64,000 bases of DNA from Heterodera schachtii (Eukaryota > Nematoda > Chromadorea > Rhabditida > Heteroderidae). Below, piece by piece: positions 1 to 9,361 of the stretch (position 1 is the first letter of the stretch; each line of letters opens with the position of its first letter). The notes beneath the pieces were generated by a model. That model saw only the letters and a program-made list of their open reading frames with translations, had not been told where the DNA came from and made no database searches. The position numbers were made by a program, and so were the translations under genes. The stretch covers positions 1,000,900 through 1,064,899 of the forward strand of contig SIJG01000044.1 in assembly GCA_023374025.1 (NCBI GenBank), given 5' to 3'.

Positions 1-192
1 CCAACTGAAACATGGAAAAAAGAATTGGATAAATTAAAAATTTGTAATTTTTAAAAATTTCCTTACCGTCGATTCATTTTTTTGCTGCAATTAGCACAGT
101 TGTCGTTTTACAATTAATAAATACTAATTCAAATTTTGCAAAATCCCCTTTCTTAAACAATTAGCAAATCGACCGAAAAAAAGCGAAGCAAA
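1..192. other. AT-rich left edge, no gene seen
   Basis: I see no coding, RNA or repeat signal here other than general AT richness. Confidence 0.5.
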
Positions 193-311
193 AGAAATGC
201 GAAACGTCAGGAAAAAGGAAATATAATAAACGTACAGAATTTCTGAAGAGATTTAAAGCAACAAAATAAACGGGAAATATTGGGAGAATAATGTAATAAT
301 GAGAGAATGGA
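193..311 (+). repeat. 119-bp direct repeat, left copy
   Basis: It matches 2365-2483 with only a few substitutions. It ends in GAGAGAATGGA, and the ATG in this end is the first ATG of the retrotransposon reading frame. The two copies bracket the retrotransposon and the F-box-family fragment. Confidence 0.9.
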
Positions 312-1926
312 TTTTTCCGAAAACTATATTGTAAATAATTTTTCTCTTGATTTTGATACTTCTTTTTCTTCTCCAACAATAAACGACGTTGAATTTAACA
401 TTATTTCTGTTGGTAAAGTTCTTAGAACCTTACCTAACAGAAATAACACATCACCGGACGGTATTACCTTTAGACTCTTAAAAAATTGTTTTCTTTCATT
501 CACTCCTTTTGTTACTGAAATTTTCAGACTCTCCCTTGATACAGGAAAACTTCCCACTATATGGAAACAATCGATTATTATCCCCTTACATAAACAAGGG
601 GATAAAAGTAACCCTATGAACTATAGGCCTATTGCCTTAACTTGTTCTTTATGCAAAATTATGGAAAAATTTATTGTTTGGACCATTTCTGATTTTCTTT
701 TAAAGAACAATTTATTTTCTGAACACCAATTTGGATTTATCAAGGGCAGATCAACCACAACACAACTAATTTCAACCCTTGAAAATTGGTATGATGGTAT
801 TTATAATAATAAGAATATCGATTGTGTCTATATAGATTTTAGGAAAGCATTTGACGTAATCCCCCATAATTTACTTTTATATAAGGTTCATAGAATCGGT
901 ATTAGAGGTAAAATCCTTAATTGGATATCTGACTTTCTTTCAAACCGTACCTTTAGGGTTCGGGTCGATAATAATCTCTCTTCTGAATATAAAATGAGCT
1001 CTGGCGTTCCCCAGGGTTCTGTTCTTGGACCCCTCTTGTTTTTGATATATATTAATGATTTACCTGAATTAATTCCTAAACAAATTTCTATAAAATTATA
1101 TGCAGACGATGTCAAATTATATTCTGTACATAAAACAAAAACTGATAGAATTGCTATGCACCATGCTTTAAATATTCTCTCTGATTGGTCTAAGAAATGG
1201 TATATTAAAATTTCTATTAACAAAACTTTTATTATTTACTTCGGAAAGAATAACCCCAGGGAACAATATAAAATTAATGATAATGCAATTTGTGAAGTTG
1301 AAACTATCCGTGATTTAGGGATCCTTATTGACAATAAATTTACTTTTTCCGAACACATAAGCAAAATTACCCGTAACGCCTACTACCGTATGCGTTTACT
1401 TTTCCGTGTTATTAAATCAAAGAAAATAGCAATTTGGAAAAATATATTTGTTAGTTATATTCGTCCACTTCTTGAATATTCCCCTGAATCTTGGAATCCG
1501 CAACTTAAATCCCATATTATCAAAATTGAAAAATGTCAAAAATATTTTACTCGAATCGCTTTCAGAAAGTGTTGTCTGCCAATTATTCCCTATGACCAAC
1601 GACTCCAATTTTTTAAATTAGCTACTCTTGAAAAAAGGAGAAAAATTTTTGACCTCCTAACCACCTATAAAATTTTACATGGTTTTACACATTTGGACCC
1701 AAAGTCTCTGTTTAAAAGAACTAACCTAAATACTCGAAATAAGTCTTTTTTCCGGTTAAATGTTAAGTTACAATCTAAAAAATCTTCAAAATCTTTTGTT
1801 AACAGATCTGTCAAGGCCTGGAATGCCCTTGATAAAACATTAATGTCTAGCTCCTTAAACACCTTTAAAAAATTATTAGAATTGACTCTTGATTCTCAAA
1901 GCACCAATGAATACAGCAATTATTAA
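307..1926 (+). CDS. Reverse transcriptase fragment (539 codons open)
   Basis: RNA-dependent DNA polymerase of a non-LTR retrotransposon, which copies element RNA at the insertion site. Visible motifs in order: LPTIWKQSIIIPLHKQGD and NYRPIALT (fingers, about residues 80-110), QFGFIKGRSTTTQLI (140-155), VYIDFRKAFD carrying the first catalytic Asp (about 174-183), SSGVPQGSVLGPLLF (about 232-246) and KLYADDVKLY with the catalytic Asp pair (about 265-274). The thumb ends in NRSVKAWNALD, common in CR1/L2-type enzymes. The frame is open to residue 539. The start ATG at 307 lies in the flanking 119-bp repeat, with an in-frame TAA just upstream at 289-291, so it is probably not the ancestral start. 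The endonuclease domain is missing, so the copy is not autonomous. Confidence 0.93.
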   Translation: MDFSENYIVNNFSLDFDTSFSSPTINDVEFNIISVGKVLRTLPNRNNTSPDGITFRLLKNCFLSFTPFVTEIFRLSLDTGKLPTIWKQSIIIPLHKQGDKSNPMNYRPIALTCSLCKIMEKFIVWTISDFLLKNNLFSEHQFGFIKGRSTTTQLISTLENWYDGIYNNKNIDCVYIDFRKAFDVIPHNLLLYKVHRIGIRGKILNWISDFLSNRTFRVRVDNNLSSEYKMSSGVPQGSVLGPLLFLIYINDLPELIPKQISIKLYADDVKLYSVHKTKTDRIAMHHALNILSDWSKKWYIKISINKTFIIYFGKNNPREQYKINDNAICEVETIRDLGILIDNKFTFSEHISKITRNAYYRMRLLFRVIKSKKIAIWKNIFVSYIRPLLEYSPESWNPQLKSHIIKIEKCQKYFTRIAFRKCCLPIIPYDQRLQFFKLATLEKRRKIFDLLTTYKILHGFTHLDPKSLFKRTNLNTRNKSFFRLNVKLQSKKSSKSFVNRSVKAWNALDKTLMSSSLNTFKKLLELTLDSQSTNEYSNY

Positions 1927-2117
1927 CTTTTGAGGCATTTTATTGACTTTGACTTCATTTTATTTTCATTTATTTTTTCGTAATTGTTTGTTTTAACCTG
2001 TGATCTCACTCGATATTTTATCCACTAACTCTGCGACTATTTTACTGTGATCAGTCATCAGAGTAAGTGGTCCCCGCCCTTCTGATGGCAATTTTTCTTT
2101 ATCGATAAATAAATAAA
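307..2117 (+). mobile_element. 5'-truncated non-LTR retrotransposon
   Basis: A reverse-transcriptase reading frame is followed by about 190 bp of 3' sequence ending in an ATAAATAAATAAAAAT tail. No apurinic endonuclease domain and no first ORF precede it, so this is the usual 5'-truncated product of target-primed reverse transcription. The lack of an RNase H region and the YADD motif fit a CR1/jockey-like clade; the exact clade cannot be fixed by eye. Confidence 0.9.
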
Positions 2118-2119
2118 AA

Positions 2120-2364
2120 TAGAAAATCCAATTAAAAAGGGATAATCACCGCTTTAATCTGTTCAATCGTTGACGACCATTGACCAACTGGTGAATTCAC
2201 AAAGCTTCTGAACCACTTGGGCCGACTATCCGGACGAGGCGTCAACAACCATTTGGTCACAGCTTGGCCATCCGACGCCATGGCACTGTCATCGGGCGCA
2301 AAAGCGGGGAAAATGCCGTCATCAAACAACATAGCAAGAAGGGATGGACAATCGCTGAGAAGTG
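2120..2364 (-). pseudogene. F-box-family protein fragment
   Basis: The minus strand reads SDCPSLLAMLF, then DDSAMASDGQAVTKWLLTP, then a short tail including SSTIEQIKAVI. From memory, the DDSAMASDGQAV.KWL.TPRP pattern is characteristic of a large F-box-type protein family in Globodera; I could not check this. Neither the F-box itself nor the remaining C-terminal part is present, and the retrotransposon 3' end abuts it. It is best read as a broken exon. Family assignment is moderate; that it was once coding is likely from codon texture. Confidence 0.5.
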
Positions 2365-2483
2365 AGAAATGCGAAACGTTAGGAAAAAGGAAATATAATA
2401 AACGTACAGAATTTCTGAAGACATTTACAGCAACAAAATAAACGGGAAATATTGGGAGAATAATGCAATAATGAGAGAATGGA
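2365..2483 (+). repeat. 119-bp direct repeat, right copy
   Basis: Second copy of the repeat at 193-311, here continuous with the F-box-family fragment on its left. This suggests it is the original location and the left copy is the duplicate. Confidence 0.88.
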
Positions 2484-2711
2484 ATGAGGTGGGGGAGGAG
2501 AAAAAAGAATGTGACTTTGTTCAAATTGCCGTCCCAATTTTTGAAAAAGGGAAATTTCTCAAAAAACCAAAAAGCCTCATTTTGAAAATTTAGCCTCATT
2601 GACCTATCAAAAAACCACAAAATGAAGCCAAAGCCTCAGATCTGGCAACCCTGTGTAAAACGGAGAAAGAAAATCATCTTGAAAATGTAATATTTCGGCA
2701 AAATGTCGCGC

Positions 2712-2935
2712 CTCCCCACGATTCGTCTATTACTCGATTCGTCTACTCGGCAAAAAACACACGATTCGTCTACTCAGCCAAAAATACACGTTTCGTCTAC
2801 TCAGCCAAAAAGCCACGATTCGTCTACTAAACGATTCGTCTATTACACGATTCGTCTACTCGGCAAAAAACACACGATTCGTCTACTCAGCCAAAAAGCC
2901 ACGATTCGTCTACATTATTCGTCTACTCCGCCAAA
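2712..2935 (+). repeat. Minisatellite arm, left
   Basis: Tandem units of ACGATTCGTCTACTC plus GGC/AGCC-AAAAAnnC linkers, roughly 20-27 bp each. Reverse complement of the array at 3846-4526. Confidence 0.92.
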
Positions 2936-3183
2936 AAATTTCTAAAACCCGGGTTCGAACTCGAAAAACTTTTAAAGTCATTTTTATGGAATTTCACAAA
3001 TTGCCTAATACAATACAACGTAAATGAATGCCTGAAATCGAAAATTTATTATAATAAACATTAAAAATAATAGTTCGAATCAAATGAAAATGTTGAAAAT
3101 CACGGGAATTGAGGTTTAAAAATCCAATCACTTTTGTACTCCGCCTCGTCCAATGCATCTCCGATCAATTGCTCCTTCAAAAT

Positions 3184-3681
3184 TTATTTGATGCGGCGTT
3201 TGTGCGGGAACACTCGGGCAGATCTTGCGATGTCCACCTGCTTGTCAACATCATCCAGAATCGCTGCTAGGAAGTCTGACAAAGACGGGTGATGGACAAG
3301 ACCACGCTTAAATTTGAAAAATCACCGCTTTGATCGCATTGAGCGCCTCCTCGTAGTATTTTCGTTGCTTTCAAGGCAACAGAGCATGCACACATAATGT
3401 GAGCCGCCTGTTGACAAAAGCCCCGATCACGAAACACTGCGTCCAGGCGGCAGGTGCGACTTTGAACGTACCATCCACAGAAATTTTCCTTGCCCCCTTC
3501 AAAACATCCAACAGCTAAAAAAAAAGCAAAACAATTGACATTGAAATGAATAACTTAACTTCGGGTGTGCAAAGACTAACACCACGTCCGATCTGCAGTC
3601 GTCGAAATCTGACGACTTTCTTGTGCGTTTGGGTGCCTTCCGTTGCTGCTGTTGTTCAATTAACTGACGAATTGATTTCAT
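3184..3681 (-). pseudogene. MULE-like transposase remnant
   Basis: Three minus-strand pieces are readable. An N-terminal piece begins MKSIRQLIEQQQQRKAP (3681 downward). A second begins LLDVLKGARKISVDGTFKV and continues to ...AFVNRRLTLCVHALLP, then an in-frame TGA, then KQRKYYEEALNAIKAV; DGTFK with the downstream ALLP block is the start of the MULE transposase core, whose Asp is catalytic. A third piece, HHPSLSDFLAAILDDVDKQ, resembles the C-terminal HPS-W-FL segment of such proteins and ends at 3184. The middle of the catalytic domain is absent, so the copy is dead. Recognition rests on motif memory without alignment. Confidence 0.65.
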
Positions 3682-3845
3682 TTGCCTAAAATTGAGAAAA
3701 TTGATTTAAAATAGGCAAAATTTCATACACATAACTCATAAATTAATTAAGAAAAATAGACTAAATAAGTATCAAATTAAGTCCTTGAAAAATGCAAAAA
3801 TATTCATATTCAGTTAATTTATTGTACATAAGTTTATTATATTTG

Positions 3846-4526
3846 GCTTAGTAGACGAATCGTTTAGTAGACGAATAGTGGCTTTTTGGCTGAGTAAACG
3901 AATCGTGTATTTTTAGCTGAGTAGACGAATCGTGTAATAGACGAATCGTTTAGTAGACGAATCGTGGCTTTTTGGCTGAGTAAACGAATCGTGTAATAGA
4001 CGAATCGTTTAGTAGACGAATAGTGGCCTTTTGGCTGAGTAAACGAATCGTGTATTTTTAGCTGAGTAGACGAATCGTGTAATAGACGAATCGTTTAGTA
4101 GACGAATCGTGGCTTTTTGGCTGAGTAGACGAATCGTGTGTTTTTAGCTGAGTAGACGAATCGTGTAATAGACGAATCGTTTAGTAGACGAATAGTGGCT
4201 TTTTGGCTGAGTAAACGAATCGTGTTTTTTAGCTGAGTAGACGAATCGTGTAATAGACGAATCGTTTAGTAGACGAATCGTGGCTTTTTGGCTGAGTAGA
4301 CGAATCGTGTGTTTTTAGCTGAGTAGACGAATCGTGTAATAGACGAATCGTTTAGTAGACGAATCGTGGCTTTTTGGCTGAGTAAACGAATCGTGTATTT
4401 TTAGCTGAGTAGACGAATCGTGTAATAGACGAATCGTTTAGTAGACGAATCGTGGCTTTTTGGCTGAGTAGACGAATCGTGTGTTTTTGGCTGAGTAGAC
4501 GAATCGTGTAATAGACGAATCGTTGG
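3846..4526 (-). repeat. Minisatellite arm, right
   Basis: About 680 bp of units such as GTAGACGAATCGTG, with GGCTTTTTGGCTGAGTA and TTTTTAGCTGA spacers, in higher-order blocks of about 120 bp. Inverted relative to 2712-2935. Confidence 0.92.
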
Positions 4527-4860
4527 CGCGCCAAATGTCGCCAATTAAAAAATGAACATAATGCCATAATATTCATAAAATGTAATTTCAAAAATCTTTT
4601 TGAAATGTCTTTGCACTACTACATAGGGAGATTACTTTGATTATCGATTGATTTTCTCCACTGAAGGGAGAGAGGATCAGCTGGGGGTCCGTGCCTATTG
4701 GGTGGTTGTGGGTGGGAGTGGGGAGGGGTGGGGGGGTGCGTCGGGAAAGGTGGGTTCGGGAGGTTGGCTGGTGCGCGGGACGGTGTGGGGTCGGGATTTG
4801 GGTGTGTTGGATGGGGGTTGCGCGAGATTTTGGGCTGTGGGCGTTAAATGCGCGGGAGTT

Positions 4861-4930
4861 TCGCCGCGCGGGATTGAACCCGAGATGGTGGTTGGCCCGA
4901 CGCGTTAACCAGTCGGCCACCGATGCAGTT
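4861..4930 (-). pseudogene. tRNA-like sequence (A and B box)
   Basis: The minus strand has a box-A-like TGGCCGACTGGTTAACGCG and, 21 bases further on, a box-B-like GGGTTCAATCCC. The TPsiC loop is one base short and I cannot draw a good anticodon stem, so this is a tRNA pseudogene or SINE head rather than a working tRNA. Confidence 0.4.
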
Positions 4931-4959
4931 GACGGGGTCGTGATATTTCGCGTTAAAAG

Positions 4960-5258
4960 GCGCGGACCCCTCCCCGCGGGTCGCCCCCCGCCCTTTCGTC
5001 GGGCAGCGCGGACCCTCTCTTCCACGGACCCCCTCTCCCTACTGCGCCGCGGGCCCCTCCCCACCATTCCGCCGTCAGTCGGCGCGGACCCCCTCTCTTC
5101 CGCGGCCCCCTCTCTCTACTGCCGCGGACCCCTCCCCACTATTCTGTCGTCCGTCGGCGCGGACCCCCTCTCTCCACTGCCGCGGCCCCCTCCCCACCAT
5201 TCCGGTCGTCCGGGCGGCGCGGACCCCCTCTGGCCATCGCCGCGGACCCCCTCTCACC
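4960..5258. repeat. GC-rich tandem repeat
   Basis: Units of about 70-80 bp built from GGCGCGGACCCCCTCTC, CTGCCGCGG and CCCCTCCCCACCATTC blocks. Base composition is unlike anything else nearby. Long frames on both strands here are composition artefacts. Confidence 0.8.
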
Positions 5259-5559
5259 GCCGTTCAGCTTAGGGGGTGGTGAAATGATGGCGTGTAAAAT
5301 TTGAAGTCAATCGGACAAGGGGTGCGCGAGTTTTGCTGCGCAAGTCTCGGGGGTGCGCGAGTGGGCGGGGCGTCGGGAAAACTTCACTCAAAATGGTGCC
5401 TGAGGCGAAATTCTTTCGCCGTTCAGCTTAGGGGGTGGTGGAATGATGGCCTGTAAAATTGAAGTCAATCGGACAAGGGGTGCGCGAGTTTTGCTGCGCA
5501 TGGGGGGGAGGGGGGTGCGCGAGGGGGCGGGGCGTGGGGAAAACTCCGCTCAAAATGGT
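5259..5559 (+). repeat. Direct repeat of about 140 bp, two copies
   Basis: Copies at 5259-5397 and 5418-5559 both run from GCCGTTCAGCTTAGGGGGTG through AAGTCAATCGGACAAGGGG to CTCAAAATGGT, with small indels in the G-rich centre. Confidence 0.88.
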
Positions 5560-5573
5560 AGTTTTAATTTAAT

Positions 5574-5707
5574 TTTAAAATTACTCCCGCTCCCGCCCGG
5601 GACTCCCGTTAAAAATGGACGGGAGTTTTACGGGATTCCCGCTCCCGCTCCCGGAAAAATTTGAACTCCCGCTCCCCCTCCCGTAAATTATTTTTTACCG
5701 GTCTCTA
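5574..5707. mobile_element. Terminal fragment of a hAT-like MITE
   Basis: A CTCCCGCTCCCG satellite ends in ACCGGTCTCTA, the same terminus as the right end of the element at 46038-47275 (CCGGTCTCTA). No matching left terminus is visible, so the element is truncated. Confidence 0.5.
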
Positions 5708-5822
5708 ATGAAAATCGACTTAAAACAACATTTCATTAGCGTGAAACAATTGAATATTTTTTCCTCTGCCCATTTTTTCATTTTACCGCATATGCACTTT
5801 TTCGGCGCTTTTTTGCCAAAAA

Positions 5823-5844
5823 GGCGGTGCCGATAGGCGCCGCC
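5823..5844. repeat. GC hairpin of the MITE interior family
   Basis: Nine-base arms GGCGGTGCC and GGCGCCGCC pair (one G-T wobble) around a GATA loop. The usual neighbour TTTGTTAACAGATTTTG follows at about 5875. Confidence 0.85.
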
Positions 5845-6008
5845 GGGGAATTTTTTTTTGAAAATTTGAAACAATTTGTTAACAGATTTTGCCAAAAAAT
5901 TGTACAAATTTTGTGATTTTAGCAAAAAAAAAAACAGAAACTGTAAAATTATGACTGTTCCTTAAGGCATTTTGGGCAATTGGGGGGGGGGGGGGGGGGG
6001 CGGGCGCC

Positions 6009-6030
6009 GGCGGTGCCGATAGGCGCCGCC
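6009..6030. repeat. GC hairpin, second nearby copy
   Basis: Exact arms and GATA loop as at 5823, preceded by a run of about 17 G and by GCGCCGGC. Confidence 0.85.
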
Positions 6031-6367
6031 GGGAATTTTTTTTTGAAAATTAGTAATTTTGGTAGCATTTGTATCAGCGAAATAAATCATTAAGCACAAA
6101 AATTAAAAAAATTGGGGAAGCCTAAAATAAGAAAAATCTTAGAACTAAGGACATTTTCATTTTCTAAGATCCGGCCCTTCCAAATAAGGACAAATCTTAG
6201 AAATAAGGACACTTGGGAACTCTGAATGGAAAATTTAAATTTTTGAATTTTTTTATTTTTGGTCCAAAAATGGCTTACATATTGGGAAACAAACTAAAAT
6301 TGGTAAATATTGATCTTATGGCCCAGAGCCGATTGAACTTCGCAAAAGGGAGCATGCGAAGACGGAG

Positions 6368-6525
6368 CAAGTAGTGGGGCGAGACGGAGGGCGGAGGAAG
6401 ACGTCTGACGAGCGCCACAGGCGGTTGACTGCGGGGGCCCGAAGGGCCCCCGCCAATCTGTCAACCGCCTGCGGATCACGCGCGGACTTCTTCCGGAGCC
6501 CGTAGTCTCGCCCCACCTACTGGCC
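6368..6525. other. 155-bp GC-rich palindrome
   Basis: Left blocks AGTAGTGGGGCGAGAC, GGCGGTTGAC and GCGGGGGCCC pair with right blocks GGGCCCCCGC, GTCAACCGCC and GTCTCGCCCCACCTACT around a GAA loop, giving arms of roughly 75 bp with small bulges. The flanks are AT-rich and no gene is recognisable. It could be the terminal hairpin of a mobile element or an RNA hairpin gene. Confidence 0.7.
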
Positions 6526-6559
6526 GCCGTAGTCGAGTGTGCGGCGGTTTTTTAGCGCA

Positions 6560-6934
6560 ATAAGCAAAATCACTTTTTCAAATTTAACGAATTTTTGTTA
6601 TTTTTTTGACTGAACCGGTTTTGAGGGGACATATAACTTTTGTTAATTTTTTTATCCAAAAATTCCTTTGGATTCTTGATCAACAAAATGATGGGGAATC
6701 GATTGGTATGCATTTTGTCGCAATTCTATGCGTTTAAGGGTTTGGACAGTTCAGTCCCAAAGCCATTCGGCCAGTTCAGTCCCGGGTCTGTAACTCTTCA
6801 GGGATTGGTTTCCGCAAAAAAATTCTTTCGGAAACCTTTCATTACAGACCGAGAGATATCGATTGGTATATATTTTGACCATTTTGGGTTCTGGGCCATA
6901 TGATCAATATTTTCCATTATATTTTTTATAAACA
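6560..6934. other. Intergenic, no gene seen
   Basis: AT-rich. The 87-codon plus-strand frame at 6640-6903 shows no recognisable domain. Confidence 0.4.
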
Positions 6935-7206
6935 TTTTTTGGGTCACTGTTTGCCCAACACTTAAAGGCAAAAAATGAATAAATGAGGTAAAAAGTGAAA
7001 TTCAAATAATAATAATTATTATTATTTTTATTTTTTTGCCCATCGCATTTTCTCCCATTTTTGGGTCATCGTTTTGCCGCAAATTTATTTGCTTTCTGAC
7101 ATATAAATATGTACGCAAATTCAGCAAATGCTTATCTTAACCCTAAACTCTTTTTTTAAAGTTTTTTAAACAAATTAAGATTGGAATTTTAGGTTTTAAT
7201 ATTAAA
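6935..7206 (+). promoter_or_regulatory. Conserved 5' flank of SPRY gene S1
   Basis: Blocks GGGTCACTGTTTGCCCAACAC (about 6942) and TTTTGGGTCATCGTTTTGCC (about 7059) recur at matching distances (roughly 270 and 150 bp) upstream of the start codons of S9 and S10. Retained promoter or 5' UTR sequence is the simplest reading. Confidence 0.55.
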
Positions 7207-7249
7207 ATGCCATCATTTACCATTTCAACAGCAGATGAATACTCTCCAC

Positions 7250-8024
7250 CAGGGATGGCACGGAATTCCGATTTCCGACTTCCGATTTCCGATTTCCGAC
7301 ATTTTTGGGGTCGGAATTCCGATTTCCGATTTCCGAAAAAATTTTGAACGTCGGAATTCCGACTTCCGATTTCCGAAATTTTTTTTTGAATTTTTTTTCA
7401 AAAAATTAACAATTTTTTACAATTTTGGTTAATAAATTGCATTGAAATTTTCAAAAATTTCCCGGCGGCGCCTATCGGCACCGCCTCACCCTAAAAATCA
7501 TATTTTTCTTGAGAAATTTTTGCCTCAAAATCTCTAAATTTAGTCTTTTTTGGACGAGATTTGTTAACAATTTGATTAAAAATTATAAAAAATTTTCCCC
7601 GGCGGCGCCTATCGGCACCGCCGGACCTCGCCCGCCGTGTTTTCAAAAATTTTGAAAAAACGCGCCGCAAAAAAGAAGGTAAAATTTTTGATGAAAATCA
7701 TTGAATAATTTTTTAAGGCAAATATTTATTTAAATAGATCAAAAAAATTTTGAACCAGCTTTTACTTGGTTAAGAATTAAAAATTATGCCTATTATAATA
7801 TTTAAAAATTTTTTTTATTATATTTTATATTTTTTGAAAAATTTCCGATTTCCGACTTCCGAATTCCGATTTCCGACGTTTTTGGGGTCGGAATTCCGAT
7901 TTCCGACTTCCGAAAAATTTTTGGGCCTCGGAAATCCGATTTCCGATTTCCGAAAAATTTTGGACCCCCGGAATTCCGATTTCCGATTTCCGAAAATTTT
8001 TGGGGCCTCGGAATGCCATCCCTG
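7250..8024. mobile_element. hAT-like MITE in S1 exon 1
   Basis: Termini CAGGGATGGCA and TGCCATCCCTG are perfect 11-bp inverted repeats, flanked by an exact 8-bp duplication CTCTCCAC (7242-7249 and 8025-8032). TIRs starting CAGGG with 8-bp duplications are typical of hAT elements. Subterminal arrays of GGAATTCCGATTTCCGAC units lie at both ends. The interior has two GC hairpins (7464-7485 and 7601-7622). No transposase is present. Confidence 0.93.
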
Positions 8025-8249
8025 CTCTCCACTAGAACGTAAGATATTTTTGTTTTAAATAATAAAATTTTTTTTATTTTTCAGCAGTTTTTCCAAATAT
8101 GAGCATTTCGGAAGAAATGAGTCTTCTAATTGCCAGAATTGCTGAGTTGAATCGGGCGAAAACAAAGGAATCATCAATCGCAAGCAGCAGTAATTTGTTT
8201 GGACAAGACGGAAACGGTAGGAAATCGGTGGATACTGTATCAAAATTAC

Positions 8250-8460
8250 ACTGTTATATTAGGCACAAAAACTCGCGAAATAGGCACCTAAAAAGTAACG
8301 TTTTTTAGGTAACAAAACAAGTAAAAAATTAAATATTTCAATTGTGAACGAAATTAGTTAAATATTTTAAAGTTTTCTTCGAATAAGGAAAATAATCGCA
8401 TCCCTATAACTAAATTAAGATTTTTGATTGTTTTTAGGTGTTTTCCACCTAAAAAGTTAG
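8250..8460. mobile_element. Remnant of an AGGCAC-type MITE
   Basis: AGGCACAAAAACTCGCGAAATAGGCACC matches the interior of the element at 44300-44885. It lies in S1 intron 2. Termini are not clear. Confidence 0.45.
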
Positions 8461-8716
8461 TTAATAAAAATTTTTTATTTAACTATTCGAGGGTTTTATA
8501 CTTTTTTAATAAATTTACGAGCAAAAAACATAACAAAATAGCTCACTTTAATTTAAATAAAATTCAATGGGGTGAACTTTTTAAAGAATATCAAAAACTT
8601 AATATTTTACAAATATTTTCAGGATCAGATGATAATGAGTTTAGTCTGGACGACGAAGATGGGCAAAAGAAAGAAGAAAGTGAAATGCCAACAAACGAAG
8701 GTAAGCAAATTAAAAT

Positions 8717-9073
8717 GGCTCCCGGTCATTTGGACAGTGGACATTGCGACAGTGAGTGAATTTTTTACTTTATAAATGGCTTTAGCAGCAACAAATAAAT
8801 ATTTTTACTAAAATTGAATTTTCTTAAGTCTGATCAGGCACTAAAATAGGTAATTGATTCCTTCTAAAGTCAAGATAAATTATGTTTTTTAAAAATAAAC
8901 AAGATGAAATTTATTGCTCTTTATTAATGAATCGGGCGCTTACAAATTGACTAATCAAATTGGAAGAATTGCCAAATGGCTAAGAAAATATTTTTGTCAT
9001 TGCTAAAGCCATTTATAATAGTAAAAAAATTCCCTTACTGTCGCAATGTCCACTGTCCAATTGTCCGGTCACG
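8717..9073. mobile_element. Foldback element in S1 intron 3
   Basis: Inverted arms of about 80 bp (TGGACAGTGGACATTGCGACAG and complement) surround a short spacer. The element is flanked by a perfect 9-bp direct repeat AATTAAAAT (8708-8716 and 9074-9082). The left end GGCTCCCGG is shared with the foldback at 12631. It inserted only seven bases after the exon 3 donor. Confidence 0.82.
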
Positions 9074-9212
9074 AATTAAAATAAGAAAAACAAAAAATAA
9101 AGAACTAAGTTCTTTTTTTGGGGCACCAACAAAATCTAATCTGAAAAATATAATTAAGGTAACCCGCCGAGCATTTAATCCATTTTGTTCGCCATTAAAA
9201 CATTCGGATATA

Positions 9213-9361
9213 CTATAGTCAACCCCGGGAAAAATAGCACAAACATTTTTCTATTTTTTAATCGGTTCAAAGCCCGATTTTTTGGCATTTCCTCAACTGG
9301 AGACCTATTTTTTCGTGCTTAGCTCCTCATTTGTGCCATTTTTTCCGGGCATTGACTATAG
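9213..9361. mobile_element. Mariner-like MITE, 149 bp
   Basis: Ends CTATAGTCAACCCCGGGAAAA and TTTTTTCCGGGCATTGACTATAG are imperfect inverted repeats, and the TA next to each end fits TA target duplication. A related copy is present around 48655-48830. Confidence 0.65.

Larger units (their letters stand above)
2710..4532. mobile_element. MULE-type foldback element with minisatellite arms
   Basis: The element is bracketed by a perfect 9-bp direct repeat AAATGTCGC (2701-2709 and 4533-4541), the length typical of Mutator-like elements. Both ends are arrays of ACGATTCGTCTACTCAGCC-type units in opposite orientation, 2712-2935 and 3846-4526. Between them lies a decayed transposase fragment on the minus strand. 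The right arm is about three times longer than the left, as expected from array expansion. Confidence 0.8.

Noticed and set aside
4588..5272. 159-aa and 193-aa frames in GC-rich DNA
   Set aside because: Overlapping frames on both strands with Arg/Pro/Gly bias, across a tandem repeat and a tRNA-like sequence.
5980..6001. G-run considered as telomeric or a quadruplex regulatory element
   Set aside because: A plain homopolymer beside a MITE hairpin; similar runs at 25440, 56867 and 63363 show it is a common repeat feature.
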